DNA of 64,000 bases from an uncultured Glaciecola sp. (GCA_905479945.1 CAJQOP010000037.1:1-64000); one strand, 5' to 3'. Shown: positions 36,662 through 46,087, counted from the first letter of the stretch. Numbers and translations: made by a program. Notes: a model not told the origin generated them from the letters alone.

Positions 36662-37399
36662 GTGCAAGATATTTTATTAGGTGTCAATATTGACCACATT
36701 GCAACACTGCGCAATGCACGAGGAACAAAATACCCTAATCCAGTTCACGCTGCGGATGTTGCCGAGCGTGCAGGGGCCGACGGTATTACTATACATTTAC
36801 GTGAAGATCGCCGTCATATAAAAGACTACGATGTTTATTTACTCAAAGAAACCATCAACACTCGCATGAATTTGGAAATGGCCGTAACCAATGAAATGCT
36901 AGCGATATCAGCCAAAGTCTTACCTGAGTTTTGTTGCCTGGTGCCAGAAAAAAGAGAAGAGTTAACTACGGAAGGCGGTTTAGATGTTGCTGGCAATCTT
37001 TCAAAAATGAAAGCTGCATGTACCCAGTTATCAGAACAAAATACATTGGCATCATTATTTATTGATGCTGACAAAGTGCAAATCGAAGCGGCGTTTGAAA
37101 CCGGCGCGCCCTACATCGAAATTCATACAGGGCAATATGCTGAAGCCAAAAATGAAGGTGAAGCGGAAATTGAGCTAGCCAAACTCATAAGTGGTATCGA
37201 GTATGCTCATAAATTGGGTTTGAAGGTGAATGCTGGCCATGGTTTGCACTATCATAATGTAAAACCTATAGCGGCAATTCCACAGTTAATTGAGCTGAAT
37301 ATTGGTCATAGTATTATTGCGAGAGCTGCTTTTGATGGTTTGGACAAAGCTGTTCGTGATATGCGCTTGCTAATGCAAGAAGCTCGGATCAATCTTTAA
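36662..37399 (+). CDS. pdxJ: Pyridoxine 5'-phosphate synthase
   Basis: PdxJ condenses 1-deoxy-D-xylulose 5-phosphate with 3-amino-2-oxopropyl phosphate to give pyridoxine 5'-phosphate. At 245 residues it is normal length. TIM-barrel active-site motifs include [15 protein letters not shown] (about 7-21), the HLREDRRHI segment (about 45-53), a Glu in LEMA, and [10 protein letters not shown] (about 210). It uses a GTG start with a good AAGGAGCG site. The gene order recO-pdxJ-acpS is widespread. Confidence 0.95.
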   Translation: MQDILLGVNIDHIATLRNARGTKYPNPVHAADVAERAGADGITIHLREDRRHIKDYDVYLLKETINTRMNLEMAVTNEMLAISAKVLPEFCCLVPEKREELTTEGGLDVAGNLSKMKAACTQLSEQNTLASLFIDADKVQIEAAFETGAPYIEIHTGQYAEAKNEGEAEIELAKLISGIEYAHKLGLKVNAGHGLHYHNVKPIAAIPQLIELNIGHSIIARAAFDGLDKAVRDMRLLMQEARINL

Positions 37400-37432
37400 G
37401 TAAAAGCTTTATTTGAAATATAGGGGTAGGAA

Positions 37433-37876
37433 ATGTCAATTGTAGGGATCGGGACAGATATAGTTGAAATTGCAAGGTTGCAAGCAAGTGTTAGTCGCTC
37501 AGACTCAATGGCGAAGCGAATACTCACACCTACCGAATACAACGACTATGTTGCGTTAACTGATTTACCTCGCTTAAGACCGCGTCAGCAAATGGAAGTT
37601 AATGAAAAAGATGTCACCACAATAAGCCCGCAAGCTCGCTTCTTAGCAAAGCGCTTTGCAGCAAAAGAGGCGGCAGTAAAAGCAATTGGAAACGGCATTG
37701 GAAATGGCGTGAGTTGGCAACAAATCGACGTTGCGCATTTTGAAACAGGGCAACCTTATTTGAAAGTGAATGGTCACCTAGAGGCCTTATTCAAAGAAAA
37801 AGGCGTGACTCAATCACATCTTTCGATTTCAGATGAAAAGCACTATGCCATGGCAACAGTGATATTAGAGAGTTAG
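37433..37876 (+). CDS. acpS: Holo-[acyl-carrier-protein] synthase
   Basis: AcpS transfers 4'-phosphopantetheine from CoA to apo-ACP for fatty-acid synthesis. The N-terminal IVGIGTDIVEI holds the metal-binding Asp, and FLAKRFAAKEAAVKAIG holds the catalytic Glu/Lys region. The C-terminal half ends with SISDEKHYAMATVI. At 147 residues it is about 20 longer than E. coli AcpS, due to an insertion at about 40-65 (LPRLRPRQQMEVNEKD) between the first helix and the catalytic motif. Confidence 0.93.
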   Translation: MSIVGIGTDIVEIARLQASVSRSDSMAKRILTPTEYNDYVALTDLPRLRPRQQMEVNEKDVTTISPQARFLAKRFAAKEAAVKAIGNGIGNGVSWQQIDVAHFETGQPYLKVNGHLEALFKEKGVTQSHLSISDEKHYAMATVILES

Positions 37877-37881
37877 AAAAA

Positions 37882-39396
37882 TTGGCTCAATTTTTTAAAG
37901 CGAAAAGAAACGTAAAAACTCAGACGGCTGTCTTCACTGACATTGCCGTGGATGTTATTGATCATCAAGGTAATGGTATTTGTTTATCACACAAGCCGAT
38001 CATCGTTGTTCCGGGTGCCATTGCAGGTGAGCAGTATAGGGTCGAAATTCACACCAAGAAAAAACGAGCTTGGTACGGAACAATAACTAAGGTTCTCAAA
38101 GCTAATGAAGCAGCGCGTGTGCCTACTTTTTGTCCTTACGTTAGCCAATGTGGTGGTTGCTCACATCAGTCTTTTGATGCCGACTTTTTAATTAATGCGA
38201 AGCTAGCTAGCTTGCAAACATATCTCAAAAAACAAATCGAACCGGCAAAATTAGCCATTGCCGAATGGGGAGATGTGATTAAGTCTAATGTTATTGATTC
38301 GCGGCGCATTCTTACAACTACCTCCACTGGCCAAGATGTTCATAGTAAGGTTTCTCCCAATGAGCTAGAACCCTCTGAACAAAATCAGTTTGGCTATCGT
38401 CGTCGCGCACGTATCGCTATTGACGCACGCAATCCTGAAGCGATCAAAGTGGGTTTTCGCCAAGAAAAATCTAACAAAATTGTTGATATTAAGCAGTGCG
38501 CGATCCTAAGTTCTAATTTGCAAACGATTTATGCAAGTTCTGCATTGGTGTTTAAGCGCTTACCGAGCGCAAGCTCAATTGGACATATTACCCTTACTGA
38601 AGGCACTAATGCAGTGCAAGTTTGTTTGCATTTAACGCATAGCTTATGTGAGGCTTCTATCAATATGCTGCGTGCGGATGCATCAGCTAACAAACAGCAA
38701 AGTCTAAATGTAAAATACTCAATTGAAACCAAAGCCGGCAAGCTGATAAGTCTTGAGTATCTTCAATCAATGTCAGCTGCTGGCACTTCAAATAACAACT
38801 CCGCAGCTAGTTCAATTGTAAATCAAGATGAAAAATTGATTATCTGCGATATCGATGATCTTCAGCTAGCGGTTACTCCAAATAATTTTATACAGGTTAA
38901 CCAAAGTGTTAATCAGCTTATGCTGCAGTGTGCAATCGAATGGTTAGCGCCCACTAAGCAAGATGTTGTTATTGACCTATTTTCAGGCGTGGGTAACTTT
39001 GGGCTCGCGCTTGCACATTACTGTGCTGAAGTCATTGGTGTTGAAGGTGTGCCTGAAATGGTGCAAGTAGCAAATGAAAATGCACAATTAAATGGCATCA
39101 AAAACTGTCGATTTGAACATTTCGACTTAAATGACTTATCTCTTTTGGCAAAGCTCAAGATCCCGAAGAACGCCATTTTTATTGTCGATCCTTCAAGGTC
39201 TGGGGCATTAGAAATAATGAAAACCTTACCTCAATTTAGCCCACAAAAAATATTGTATGTTTCTTGCAGCCCAACTAGTTTTGCAAGAGACATTGACGCG
39301 TTGCCATGCAACTATCAGATTACTAAAATTCGAGCACTCGATATGTTTCCCTTTACCAAGCATATTGAGTTAATTGCGTTGATAAGCTCAAACTAG
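37882..39396 (+). CDS. rlmD: 23S rRNA m5U1939 methyltransferase
   Basis: RlmD (RumA) methylates U1939 of 23S rRNA with SAM. The order is an N-terminal TRAM domain, a [4Fe-4S] cysteine cluster (CPYVSQCGGCSHQ, about 84-96, plus a later Cys near 204), a central domain, then the SAM-binding methyltransferase domain with DLFSGVGNFGL, the IVDPSRSG motif, and the catalytic Cys in YVSCSPTSFARD. At 504 residues it is some 70 longer than E. coli RlmD (433), because of insertions after the iron-sulfur region (about 135-172) and near 285-315. TTG start five bases after acpS. The order rlmD-relA-mazG is conserved. Confidence 0.92.
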   Translation: MAQFFKAKRNVKTQTAVFTDIAVDVIDHQGNGICLSHKPIIVVPGAIAGEQYRVEIHTKKKRAWYGTITKVLKANEAARVPTFCPYVSQCGGCSHQSFDADFLINAKLASLQTYLKKQIEPAKLAIAEWGDVIKSNVIDSRRILTTTSTGQDVHSKVSPNELEPSEQNQFGYRRRARIAIDARNPEAIKVGFRQEKSNKIVDIKQCAILSSNLQTIYASSALVFKRLPSASSIGHITLTEGTNAVQVCLHLTHSLCEASINMLRADASANKQQSLNVKYSIETKAGKLISLEYLQSMSAAGTSNNNSAASSIVNQDEKLIICDIDDLQLAVTPNNFIQVNQSVNQLMLQCAIEWLAPTKQDVVIDLFSGVGNFGLALAHYCAEVIGVEGVPEMVQVANENAQLNGIKNCRFEHFDLNDLSLLAKLKIPKNAIFIVDPSRSGALEIMKTLPQFSPQKILYVSCSPTSFARDIDALPCNYQITKIRALDMFPFTKHIELIALISSN

Positions 39397-39408
39397 AGTA
39401 AATGAACT

Positions 39409-41553
39409 ATGGTATCAATTAGAAGTGCACATCAGCCCAGCCGGCCTCGTTTTGACGAGTGGCTGGCTAATTTAGATGTAGCAGAAAAAACCAAAGCAAA
39501 GCTGAGCCAAATTTCAGATAAGCCCGATGAGCTTCTTATCGGCCAAGAAATGGTCGAAATATTACATGAATTGAATATGGATGACGAAACCTTACAAGCA
39601 GCCTTGGTATATCCTTTCTGTCAAATTCATCATCTATCTGAAGAGCAAATAGAAACTCAATTTGGTTTAGGAATCAAAGAGCTGATTCTTGGGGTTAGGC
39701 GCATGGACGCGATAAAGTCTCTGCAGTCTCGAAATAGGCAAGATGAGGTTCACACTGATAATTTGCGCCGAATGCTGCTGAGCATGGTTGAAGATGTCCG
39801 AGCCGTTGTGATTAAAATGGCAGAACGTATTTGTGCTCTGCATTCGGTTAAAGAAGCTGATGAAGAAACTCGGGTTATTGTTGCGCATGAGTGCGCCAGT
39901 ATTTACGCACCTTTGGCTAACCGTTTAGGCATAGGCCAGCTAAAGTGGGAGTTAGAAGATCTGGCTTTTCGCTATTTGCATCCAACAACGTATAAGCGCA
40001 TTGCTAAAATGCTAGACGAAAAACGTATCGACAGGGAACAATACATCATCGATATTGTTGAGAACCTGCAAGGATTGCTCAGCGCTGAGAACATCAAGGC
40101 TGAGGTTATTGGACGTCCAAAGCATATTTACAGCATTTGGAAAAAAATGCAGGAGAAACAACTTTCGTTCGATGAGCTTTTTGATATCCGCGCGCTTAGG
40201 ATCGTGGCTGATCGTTTGCAAGATTGTTATGCAGCGTTGGGAACAGTCCACACTTCTTGGAAACATATACCAAAAGAATTTGATGATTACATTGCAACGC
40301 CAAAACAGAATGGCTACCAGAGTATACATACTGTAATCGTTGGACCTGAAGGTAAGTCAATTGAAATTCAAATCAGAACCCCTCAAATGCATCAAGATGC
40401 TGAGCTGGGTGTGGCAGCGCACTGGAAGTATAAAGAAGGTACAACAGGAAAAGCTGCAGGTTCAGAAGAGCGACTTAATTGGCTTAGAAAAATTCTGCAG
40501 TGGCAAGAAGAAATGGCAGAATCAGGTGACTTGGTTGAAGAGCTACGCAGCCAAGTATTCGACGATAGAGTATATGTGTTCACGCCAAAGGGTGATGTTA
40601 TTGATTTACCTGTGGGTTCTACGCCGCTCGACTTTGCTTATTATGTGCATAGTAACGTAGGTAACCGGTGCATTGGTGCAAAAGTAAATAAACGCATCGT
40701 TCAATTTACTTATAAGCTGCAAAGCGGTGATCAGGTAGAAGTGCTAACGGGCAAAAACCCTTCGCCTAGCAGGGACTGGATGCATCCTGGTTTGGGTTTT
40801 GTGCATTCAGCTCGGGCTCGAGCAACCATTCATTCATATTTTAAGAAACAAGATAAAAACAAAAACGTAGACGCAGGACGAGAGTTACTTGAGCGGGAGT
40901 TATCAAAAGTTGAGTTGCCAATTAAACTGGCAGTAAAGGCCATTGTTAAGTTTAACGTCAACACTCAAGATGATTTGTTTTCAGCAATAGGTGCAGGTGA
41001 TGTGCGAGTGATGACGGTCGTTCATTATTTGCTGCAAAAGTATGGTCCACCGCCTGAGCCTGCAGAAATACCCATCAAACCGCGCAAGGCCAAAACTCGC
41101 AAAGGCAGTGAGCCGATTATTGCCGAGGGAGTTGGTAATTTGTTAAGTCAAATTGCGAAGTGCTGTCAACCAGTGGCGGGCGAAGCAATACTTGGCTACA
41201 TTACTCAAGGGAAAGGCGTTAGTGTGCATAAAGATAGCTGTGCACAATTATCGCACTTGCTTGATCTGCATCCTGAAAGACAAATTGACGTATCATGGGC
41301 AATTCAACATCAAACCAGCTTCCAAACTGAACTCAACATCTATTGTTCAGATAGAAGTGGTATTTTACGAGATATAACTACAGTGCTATCTAACGAAAAA
41401 GTAGGGTTGTTAGGGGTGAATAGTTTGAGTAATAAATCGCTAAACTCGGCTCATATAAAGCTGACTATTGAAGTAACTGATGCTGACAATTTGGCGCGGG
41501 TTGCCGACAAGTTGAAACAATTGTCGGATATCTCTGATGTCACAAGGGGATAA
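39409..41553 (+). CDS. relA: (p)ppGpp synthetase RelA
   Basis: RelA makes (p)ppGpp on stalled ribosomes during amino-acid starvation. The 714-residue product has an N-terminal pseudo-hydrolase domain, a synthetase domain (YHSIHT-like motif in QNGYQSIHTV, about 300), a TGS domain (VFTPKGDVIDLP, about 385-396), a zinc-finger/helical region with CCQPV, and a C-terminal ACT domain (about 640-714). The HD-type hydrolase residues found in SpoT are missing: the expected His-Asp position reads YPFCQIHHL. It is therefore a synthetase-only RelA. Its end overlaps the mazG start by 17 bases. Confidence 0.95.
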   Translation: MVSIRSAHQPSRPRFDEWLANLDVAEKTKAKLSQISDKPDELLIGQEMVEILHELNMDDETLQAALVYPFCQIHHLSEEQIETQFGLGIKELILGVRRMDAIKSLQSRNRQDEVHTDNLRRMLLSMVEDVRAVVIKMAERICALHSVKEADEETRVIVAHECASIYAPLANRLGIGQLKWELEDLAFRYLHPTTYKRIAKMLDEKRIDREQYIIDIVENLQGLLSAENIKAEVIGRPKHIYSIWKKMQEKQLSFDELFDIRALRIVADRLQDCYAALGTVHTSWKHIPKEFDDYIATPKQNGYQSIHTVIVGPEGKSIEIQIRTPQMHQDAELGVAAHWKYKEGTTGKAAGSEERLNWLRKILQWQEEMAESGDLVEELRSQVFDDRVYVFTPKGDVIDLPVGSTPLDFAYYVHSNVGNRCIGAKVNKRIVQFTYKLQSGDQVEVLTGKNPSPSRDWMHPGLGFVHSARARATIHSYFKKQDKNKNVDAGRELLERELSKVELPIKLAVKAIVKFNVNTQDDLFSAIGAGDVRVMTVVHYLLQKYGPPPEPAEIPIKPRKAKTRKGSEPIIAEGVGNLLSQIAKCCQPVAGEAILGYITQGKGVSVHKDSCAQLSHLLDLHPERQIDVSWAIQHQTSFQTELNIYCSDRSGILRDITTVLSNEKVGLLGVNSLSNKSLNSAHIKLTIEVTDADNLARVADKLKQLSDISDVTRG

Positions 41554-41995
41554 GTTGAAGTTAATGAAGCAGGGCGAAATGCCGCCGATTGGTAGCCATG
41601 ATGGGCGTTCATTAGAAAGCGAGAATGCCTTGCAGCGTTCCCTTGATATCCAATTAGCTTGTGCAAAAGTAGGTTTTGATTGGCCAGAAGTACACCCTGT
41701 TTTTGAAAAGGTGTTAGAGGAAGTTGACGAAATAAAGGAGGAGGTTTACAACGACCAGCCAGAGCCGGCTAAAATAGAAGACGAATTAGGTGACCTGCTA
41801 TTTGCTGTTGTGAATTTGTGTCGGCATTTAGATGTGCACCCTGAAACTGCGTTGAATAATGCCACTGATAAATTTGTACATCGTTTCGAACTGGTAAAAT
41901 CATTTGCTCTAAATGAAAACTTAGTTTTAGAGAAACTAAATATAGATGAGTTAGAGCTACTTTGGCAAAAAGCTAAAACACACATCATAGAATGA
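41537..41995 (+). CDS. mazG: MazG-type NTP pyrophosphohydrolase, C-terminal half only
   Basis: MazG hydrolyses nucleoside triphosphates and in E. coli tempers ppGpp-dependent responses. Full-length proteins (about 263 residues) have two MazG domains. This one has only 152 residues, and they match the C-terminal, catalytic domain: VGFDWPE near 49-55, EEVDEIKEE (metal-binding EExxE), and EDELGDLLFAVVNL near 81-94. The N-terminal domain (CPWD, TIEEAYE motifs) is absent, and there is no room for it because the start lies within relA. A second ATG at 41564 is possible. It may still be active, since the metal-binding residues are intact. Confidence 0.85.
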   Translation: MSQGDKLKLMKQGEMPPIGSHDGRSLESENALQRSLDIQLACAKVGFDWPEVHPVFEKVLEEVDEIKEEVYNDQPEPAKIEDELGDLLFAVVNLCRHLDVHPETALNNATDKFVHRFELVKSFALNENLVLEKLNIDELELLWQKAKTHIIE

Positions 41996-42132
41996 CATAG
42001 AAAGAAAATTCGTACATCTTGAGTTTGTCGAAAAGGTGGATGAGTTGATATACAAGTCAATGGATGCCTAGCGCAGTAACGACCATATTTAGAAAATATC
42101 ACAATAACACTTCGCTTTTCCTCTAAAGTCTG

Positions 42133-42260
42133 TATAATTCGCGACCTGCCCATATGTACCCACCTTTGGGAAGGTGGAAGATTAACCGGCTCGAAGGGGC
42201 TAACAGGTTGATATAACTACACTTTGAGCAGGTTTATACTGTTCGCAGTGAACTTAACTG
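42133..42260 (+). promoter_or_regulatory. Promoter and structured leader of rplM-rpsI
   Basis: A perfect TATAAT at 42133-42138 starts a leader of about 135 bases. Within it is a 7-bp hairpin (CCACCTT 42160-42166, AAGGTGG 42171-42177, TGGG loop), then a second weaker stem (AACC at 42184 with GGTT at 42206). Position and structure suit an L13-type ribosomal-protein leader that represses its own translation. The -35 region is weak. Confidence 0.55.
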
Positions 42261-42281
42261 ATAATTTTGGGTGACGAATAC

Positions 42282-42710
42282 ATGAAAACTTTTGTTGCAA
42301 AGCCAGAAAGCGTAGAACGCGACTGGTATGTGGTTGACGCCGCAGACAAAACTTTAGGTCGCTTAGCGACTGAAATTGCGCTTAGATTGCGCGGAAAGCA
42401 TAAGCCAGAGTACACACCTCACGTGGATACTGGTGATTACATTGTTGTAGTTAATGCAGAGAAAATTACGGTAACAGGAAATAAAGCGAAGGGTAAAATA
42501 TACTACGCTCACTCCGGTTACCCAGGTGGCTTGAAGCAAGCTACTTTTGAAGAGCTTATCGCTAAGAAGCCAGAAATGGTTATCGAGAAAGCTGTTAAAG
42601 GTATGCTGCCAAAAGGTCCTCTTGGCCGTGCAATGTTCCGCAAAATGAAAGTTTTTGCTGGTCCTGAGCACACTCATGCTGCACAACAACCACAATCACT
42701 GGACATTTAA
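42282..42710 (+). CDS. rplM: 50S ribosomal protein L13
   Basis: An early-assembly 50S subunit protein. From the ATG at 42282 it has 142 residues, the same as E. coli L13, beginning MKTFVAKPE. Signatures include [30 protein letters not shown] and [12 protein letters not shown]. The frame can be read back to a TTG at 42267, but the family start and the GGTGA site favour 42282. Followed after 12 bases by rpsI. Confidence 0.98.
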   Translation: MKTFVAKPESVERDWYVVDAADKTLGRLATEIALRLRGKHKPEYTPHVDTGDYIVVVNAEKITVTGNKAKGKIYYAHSGYPGGLKQATFEELIAKKPEMVIEKAVKGMLPKGPLGRAMFRKMKVFAGPEHTHAAQQPQSLDI

Positions 42711-42722
42711 GGAGCGCGCAAA

Positions 42723-43115
42723 ATGGCAGATACACAATATTACGGCACTGGCCGTCGCAAAAGCTCAACAGCTCGCGTATTTCTTCGTCCGGGGACTGGT
42801 AACATTATTGTAAACCAACGTCCACTAGACGTATTCTTTGGTCGCGAAACGGCACGTATGATCGTTATGCAACCATTAGAGCTAGTTGAATTAACTACTA
42901 AGTTTGACCTTTACGTCACCGTTTCTGGTGGTGGTATCAGCGGACAAGCTGGCGCAATACGTCACGGGATTACTCGTGCGCTTATGGAGTATGACGAAAC
43001 ATTACGTCCTGCACTTCGTAAGGCTGGTTTTGTTACACGTGATGCTCGTAAAGTTGAGCGTAAGAAAGTGGGTCTACACAAAGCGCGTAAGCGTCCACAA
43101 TTCTCAAAACGTTAA
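42723..43115 (+). CDS. rpsI: 30S ribosomal protein S9
   Basis: A small-subunit protein whose basic C-terminal tail reaches the P-site tRNA. 130 residues, as in E. coli. [15 protein letters not shown] near the start, [15 protein letters not shown] in the middle, and the C-terminal [18 protein letters not shown] tail with the conserved terminal KR. AAGGAG upstream. Forms the usual rplM-rpsI operon, ended by the terminator at 43135. Confidence 0.98.
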   Translation: MADTQYYGTGRRKSSTARVFLRPGTGNIIVNQRPLDVFFGRETARMIVMQPLELVELTTKFDLYVTVSGGGISGQAGAIRHGITRALMEYDETLRPALRKAGFVTRDARKVERKKVGLHKARKRPQFSKR

Positions 43116-43134
43116 TCCGTTTCGAAATTCTTAC

Positions 43135-43161
43135 AAAAACCCAGCTTCGGCTGGGTTTTTT
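43135..43161 (+). terminator. Terminator after rpsI
   Basis: An 11-bp stem (AAAAACCCAGC/GCTGGGTTTTT) with a TTCG tetraloop (43146-43149) and a T-run to 43161. Confidence 0.92.
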
Positions 43162-43435
43162 ATTTATCCAAAAATAAATTATTAAAGTATAAAGTCTTGC
43201 CGATAAATTAATAAATAAACGTGATGTGGACAATTCTTTACCTATAAGAGCAAAAACACGTAATTTTTCGCAGTAAATCCTTGTGTTTGTTAAGGGTTTT
43301 CTTTTACCATACGCTGTTAATAATAAACGAACATTTCAAATTAGAAATGCCAGTTCAATGCGATGTGCCTAAATGGCGTTATTGAACTTGAATTTATGAT
43401 TTGAAATCTGTCTTTCCAACCCCGGAGAAAAGTTG
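43162..43435 (+). other. petA upstream region
   Basis: With the terminator this gap exceeds 300 bases. No ORF is convincing. A weak promoter candidate is TTGTTA, a 17-base spacer, then TACGCT. GGAG precedes the petA start. No further structure stands out. Confidence 0.4.
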
Positions 43436-44068
43436 ATGAGCGATGTATCAGTAGATACCAATGAATCAGCAACAAATAGCGAGCAGCCCCAAAGCAGCGG
43501 TCGCAGAAAATTTTTGACTGTCGGTACGTGTGTTGTTGGTGCCGTTGGTGCTGCAGGTGCTGCCGTACCTTTTGTTGCCTCTTGGCTGCCTAGTGCAAAA
43601 GCCAAGGCCGCTGGCGCTGATGTAGAAGTAGATATTAGTAGTATCCAACCTGGTCAGATGATTGGTGTTAAATGGCGAGGCAAGCCTGTCTGGATCGTGC
43701 GCAGAACACCTGAGTTGCTGAAATCCTTGAGTGCTCATGAAGAGCAACTGAGTGATCCAAACTCTGAGGTCGCACAGCAACCAGAGTTTGCTCAAAATCA
43801 ATATCGTTCATTGAAAGAAGAGTATCTTGTGCTCGTTGGTATTTGTACGCACTTGGGCTGTTCTCCAAAGCATCTAGCTAAAGGCGCTTTCGAAGAATAC
43901 GCTGAAGGAATTGCTGAAGGTTTCTTTTGCCCTTGTCATGGTTCAAAGTTTGATATGGCTGGTCGCGTATTTTCAGGCGTGCCTGCTCCATCAAATCTAG
44001 TCGTACCTCTTTATCAATATGTTGGTGATGATACGATTATTATCGGCTCAGAAGCGGAGGCATCGTAA
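43436..44068 (+). CDS. petA: Ubiquinol-cytochrome c reductase iron-sulfur (Rieske) subunit
   Basis: The [2Fe-2S] subunit of the cytochrome bc1 complex, taking an electron from ubiquinol to cytochrome c1. About 210 residues. A twin-arginine-type start (GRRKFLTVG, near 23-31) leads into the single membrane anchor. Cluster ligands lie in CTHLGC and CPCHGS, with the disulfide partners included. GGAG is placed before the ATG at 43436. Overlaps petB by one base (TAATG). Confidence 0.96.
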   Translation: MSDVSVDTNESATNSEQPQSSGRRKFLTVGTCVVGAVGAAGAAVPFVASWLPSAKAKAAGADVEVDISSIQPGQMIGVKWRGKPVWIVRRTPELLKSLSAHEEQLSDPNSEVAQQPEFAQNQYRSLKEEYLVLVGICTHLGCSPKHLAKGAFEEYAEGIAEGFFCPCHGSKFDMAGRVFSGVPAPSNLVVPLYQYVGDDTIIIGSEAEAS

Positions 44069-45333
44069 TGAATGCATTTTTGAATTGGATTGAAGAACGT
44101 ATTCCAATGATGCGTGTTGCTAATATGCACGCAATTCAATATCCAGCAGCAAAGAACATGAACTTTTGGTACGTGTTTGGTTTCTTAGCAACCATTGTTC
44201 TTGTTAACCAAATTATTACTGGTATTTGGCTTACCATGAACTTCGAACCATCAGCTGAACGAGCGTTTGCCTCGGTTGAGTATATTATGCGTGAAGTCGA
44301 CTACGGCTGGCTTATTCGCTACATGCACAGCACTGGTGCGTCAGCATTTTTTGTTGTTGTTTACCTGCATATGTTTAGAGGCATGATGTACGGTTCATAT
44401 CAAAAGCCACGCGAGCTCCTATGGGTGTTTGGCATGCTTATTTACCTAGCGCTTATGGCTGAGGCATTCATGGGATACGTATTACCATGGGGGCAAATGT
44501 CATATTGGGGTGCGCAAGTTATCGTATCTTTGTTTAGCGCAATACCAGTTATTGGTCCTGATCTTGTTGAATGGATCCAAGGTGACTATGTTATTTCTGG
44601 TGCTACATTAAACCGATTCTTCGCATTACACGTGATTGCTTTACCGCTTGTTATCGTTATTTTGGTGTTCTTGCACATTATTGCGCTTCATGAAGTAGGC
44701 TCTAACAACCCAGATGGTGTTAATATTAAGCACAAGAAAGGGTCATTGGCTGAAGAAGATAAAACAGTTTATAAAATCCATGAATACTTTACTGACAAGT
44801 ACGACATAGTAGACGATGTTGTGCCGTTCTTCCCACATATTGTATTGAAGGATTTAGTCGCATTTAGCGTATTCTTGTTCGTTTTTTGTTATATCATGTT
44901 CTTCATGCCTGAAATGGGCGGCTACTTCCTAGAACATCCTAACTTTGAGGTTGCAAATCCGTACAAGACGCCAGAACATATTTTCCCTGTTTGGTATTTC
45001 ACGCCATATTATGCAATTTTGAAGGCTGTTCCGGATAAGTTGATGGGTGTACTTACAATGTTCGGTGCAATTGCCGTATTGTTCGCCTTACCTTGGGTAG
45101 ACCGCGGTAAAGTAAGATCTTGGCGCTACAGATGTGGCTTGCACAAAGTAAACCTACTTGTGTTCGCCGCTGTGTTTGTATTCTTGGGTTACCTTGGTGG
45201 TACACCTCAGGAAGATTGGAAAATTGATGCATCTCGCGTTGCCACAATCATGTATTTTGGTTTCTTCGTTTTACTTTGGATTTATTCTGGTAAAGAAAAA
45301 ACTAAGCCTGTGCCTGAGAGGATCGTACTATGA
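44068..45333 (+). CDS. petB: Cytochrome b subunit of bc1 complex
   Basis: The eight-helix membrane subunit that holds both b haems and the two quinone sites. 421 residues. Haem-ligand histidines are spaced as expected in helix 2 (YMHSTGA; HMFRGM) and helix 4 (FALHVIA; HIIALHE). The Qo-site loop motif, PEWY in mitochondria, reads PVWY here (in the FPVWYFTPYYAIL segment); I recall this variant from beta- and gammaproteobacteria. The gene overlaps petA by one base and petC by four. Confidence 0.96.
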   Translation: MNAFLNWIEERIPMMRVANMHAIQYPAAKNMNFWYVFGFLATIVLVNQIITGIWLTMNFEPSAERAFASVEYIMREVDYGWLIRYMHSTGASAFFVVVYLHMFRGMMYGSYQKPRELLWVFGMLIYLALMAEAFMGYVLPWGQMSYWGAQVIVSLFSAIPVIGPDLVEWIQGDYVISGATLNRFFALHVIALPLVIVILVFLHIIALHEVGSNNPDGVNIKHKKGSLAEEDKTVYKIHEYFTDKYDIVDDVVPFFPHIVLKDLVAFSVFLFVFCYIMFFMPEMGGYFLEHPNFEVANPYKTPEHIFPVWYFTPYYAILKAVPDKLMGVLTMFGAIAVLFALPWVDRGKVRSWRYRCGLHKVNLLVFAAVFVFLGYLGGTPQEDWKIDASRVATIMYFGFFVLLWIYSGKEKTKPVPERIVL

Positions 45334-46064
45334 AAAAGTGGTTAGCAATTTTACTTTTAGTTCCTAGCTTCGCTTTTGCAGCCGGCTCTAACTACCCAAA
45401 TGATCATGCAGATATCGATTTGAACGACCAAGAGTCGTTGCAACGAGGTGCACAAACCTTTATGAACTATTGTTTGGGTTGTCATCAAATGCAGTATCAA
45501 CGTTATCAACGTACTTTCCAAGATATAGGTGTATCGGATGAATTGGGTGATAAATACTTGCGCTTTACTGGTGAAAAGGTCAGTGACTATATTACTTCTA
45601 CTATGCCAGCAGAAGCATCAGCTACATGGTTCGGTGCTCCGCCACCAGATTTAACCTTAGTCGCTCGTGTACGCGGTGCCGACTGGATATATACGTATAT
45701 GCGTACGTTTTATGTAGATGAAAGCAAGCCATTTGGTGTAAATAACTTAACCTTCCCTGACGTCGGCATGCCTCACGTATTGGAAGGCTTGCAAGGCACA
45801 CCGCGTCTCACTTATGAAACGCGAATGGTAGATGGTGAGATGACTGAACGTTACGTTGGTTTGCGCAACGACGGTAATGGTAAGTTAACCACTGATGAAT
45901 ATGATCAAACTATTTTAGATTTGGTAAACTTCCTAGAGTATTCTGGCGAGCCATCAAGATTGCAATCAGAAAAAATAGGTAAAGGTGTGTTGATCTTTAT
46001 TTGTATCTTCTTTGTTTTTGCATACTTACTGAAGAAAGATTATTGGAAAGACGTTAAAAAATAA
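45330..46064 (+). CDS. petC: Cytochrome c1 subunit of bc1 complex
   Basis: A membrane-anchored c-type cytochrome that passes electrons to soluble cytochrome c. The 244-residue precursor has a signal peptide ending at about 18 (AFA), the covalent haem motif CLGCH (near 49-53), the axial Met region (DVGMPHVLEG), and a C-terminal membrane helix (about 217-235) followed by a lysine-rich tail. It completes the petABC operon; the terminator at 46088 follows. Confidence 0.95.
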   Translation: MKKWLAILLLVPSFAFAAGSNYPNDHADIDLNDQESLQRGAQTFMNYCLGCHQMQYQRYQRTFQDIGVSDELGDKYLRFTGEKVSDYITSTMPAEASATWFGAPPPDLTLVARVRGADWIYTYMRTFYVDESKPFGVNNLTFPDVGMPHVLEGLQGTPRLTYETRMVDGEMTERYVGLRNDGNGKLTTDEYDQTILDLVNFLEYSGEPSRLQSEKIGKGVLIFICIFFVFAYLLKKDYWKDVKK

Positions 46065-46087
46065 CGCCTTACCTTTAGTAGTTTAAT

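Noticed and set aside
41553-41700. A frameshifted N-terminal MazG domain near the mazG start
   Set aside because: The preceding sequence is relA coding DNA, and no frame shows CPWD or TIEEAYE-type motifs.
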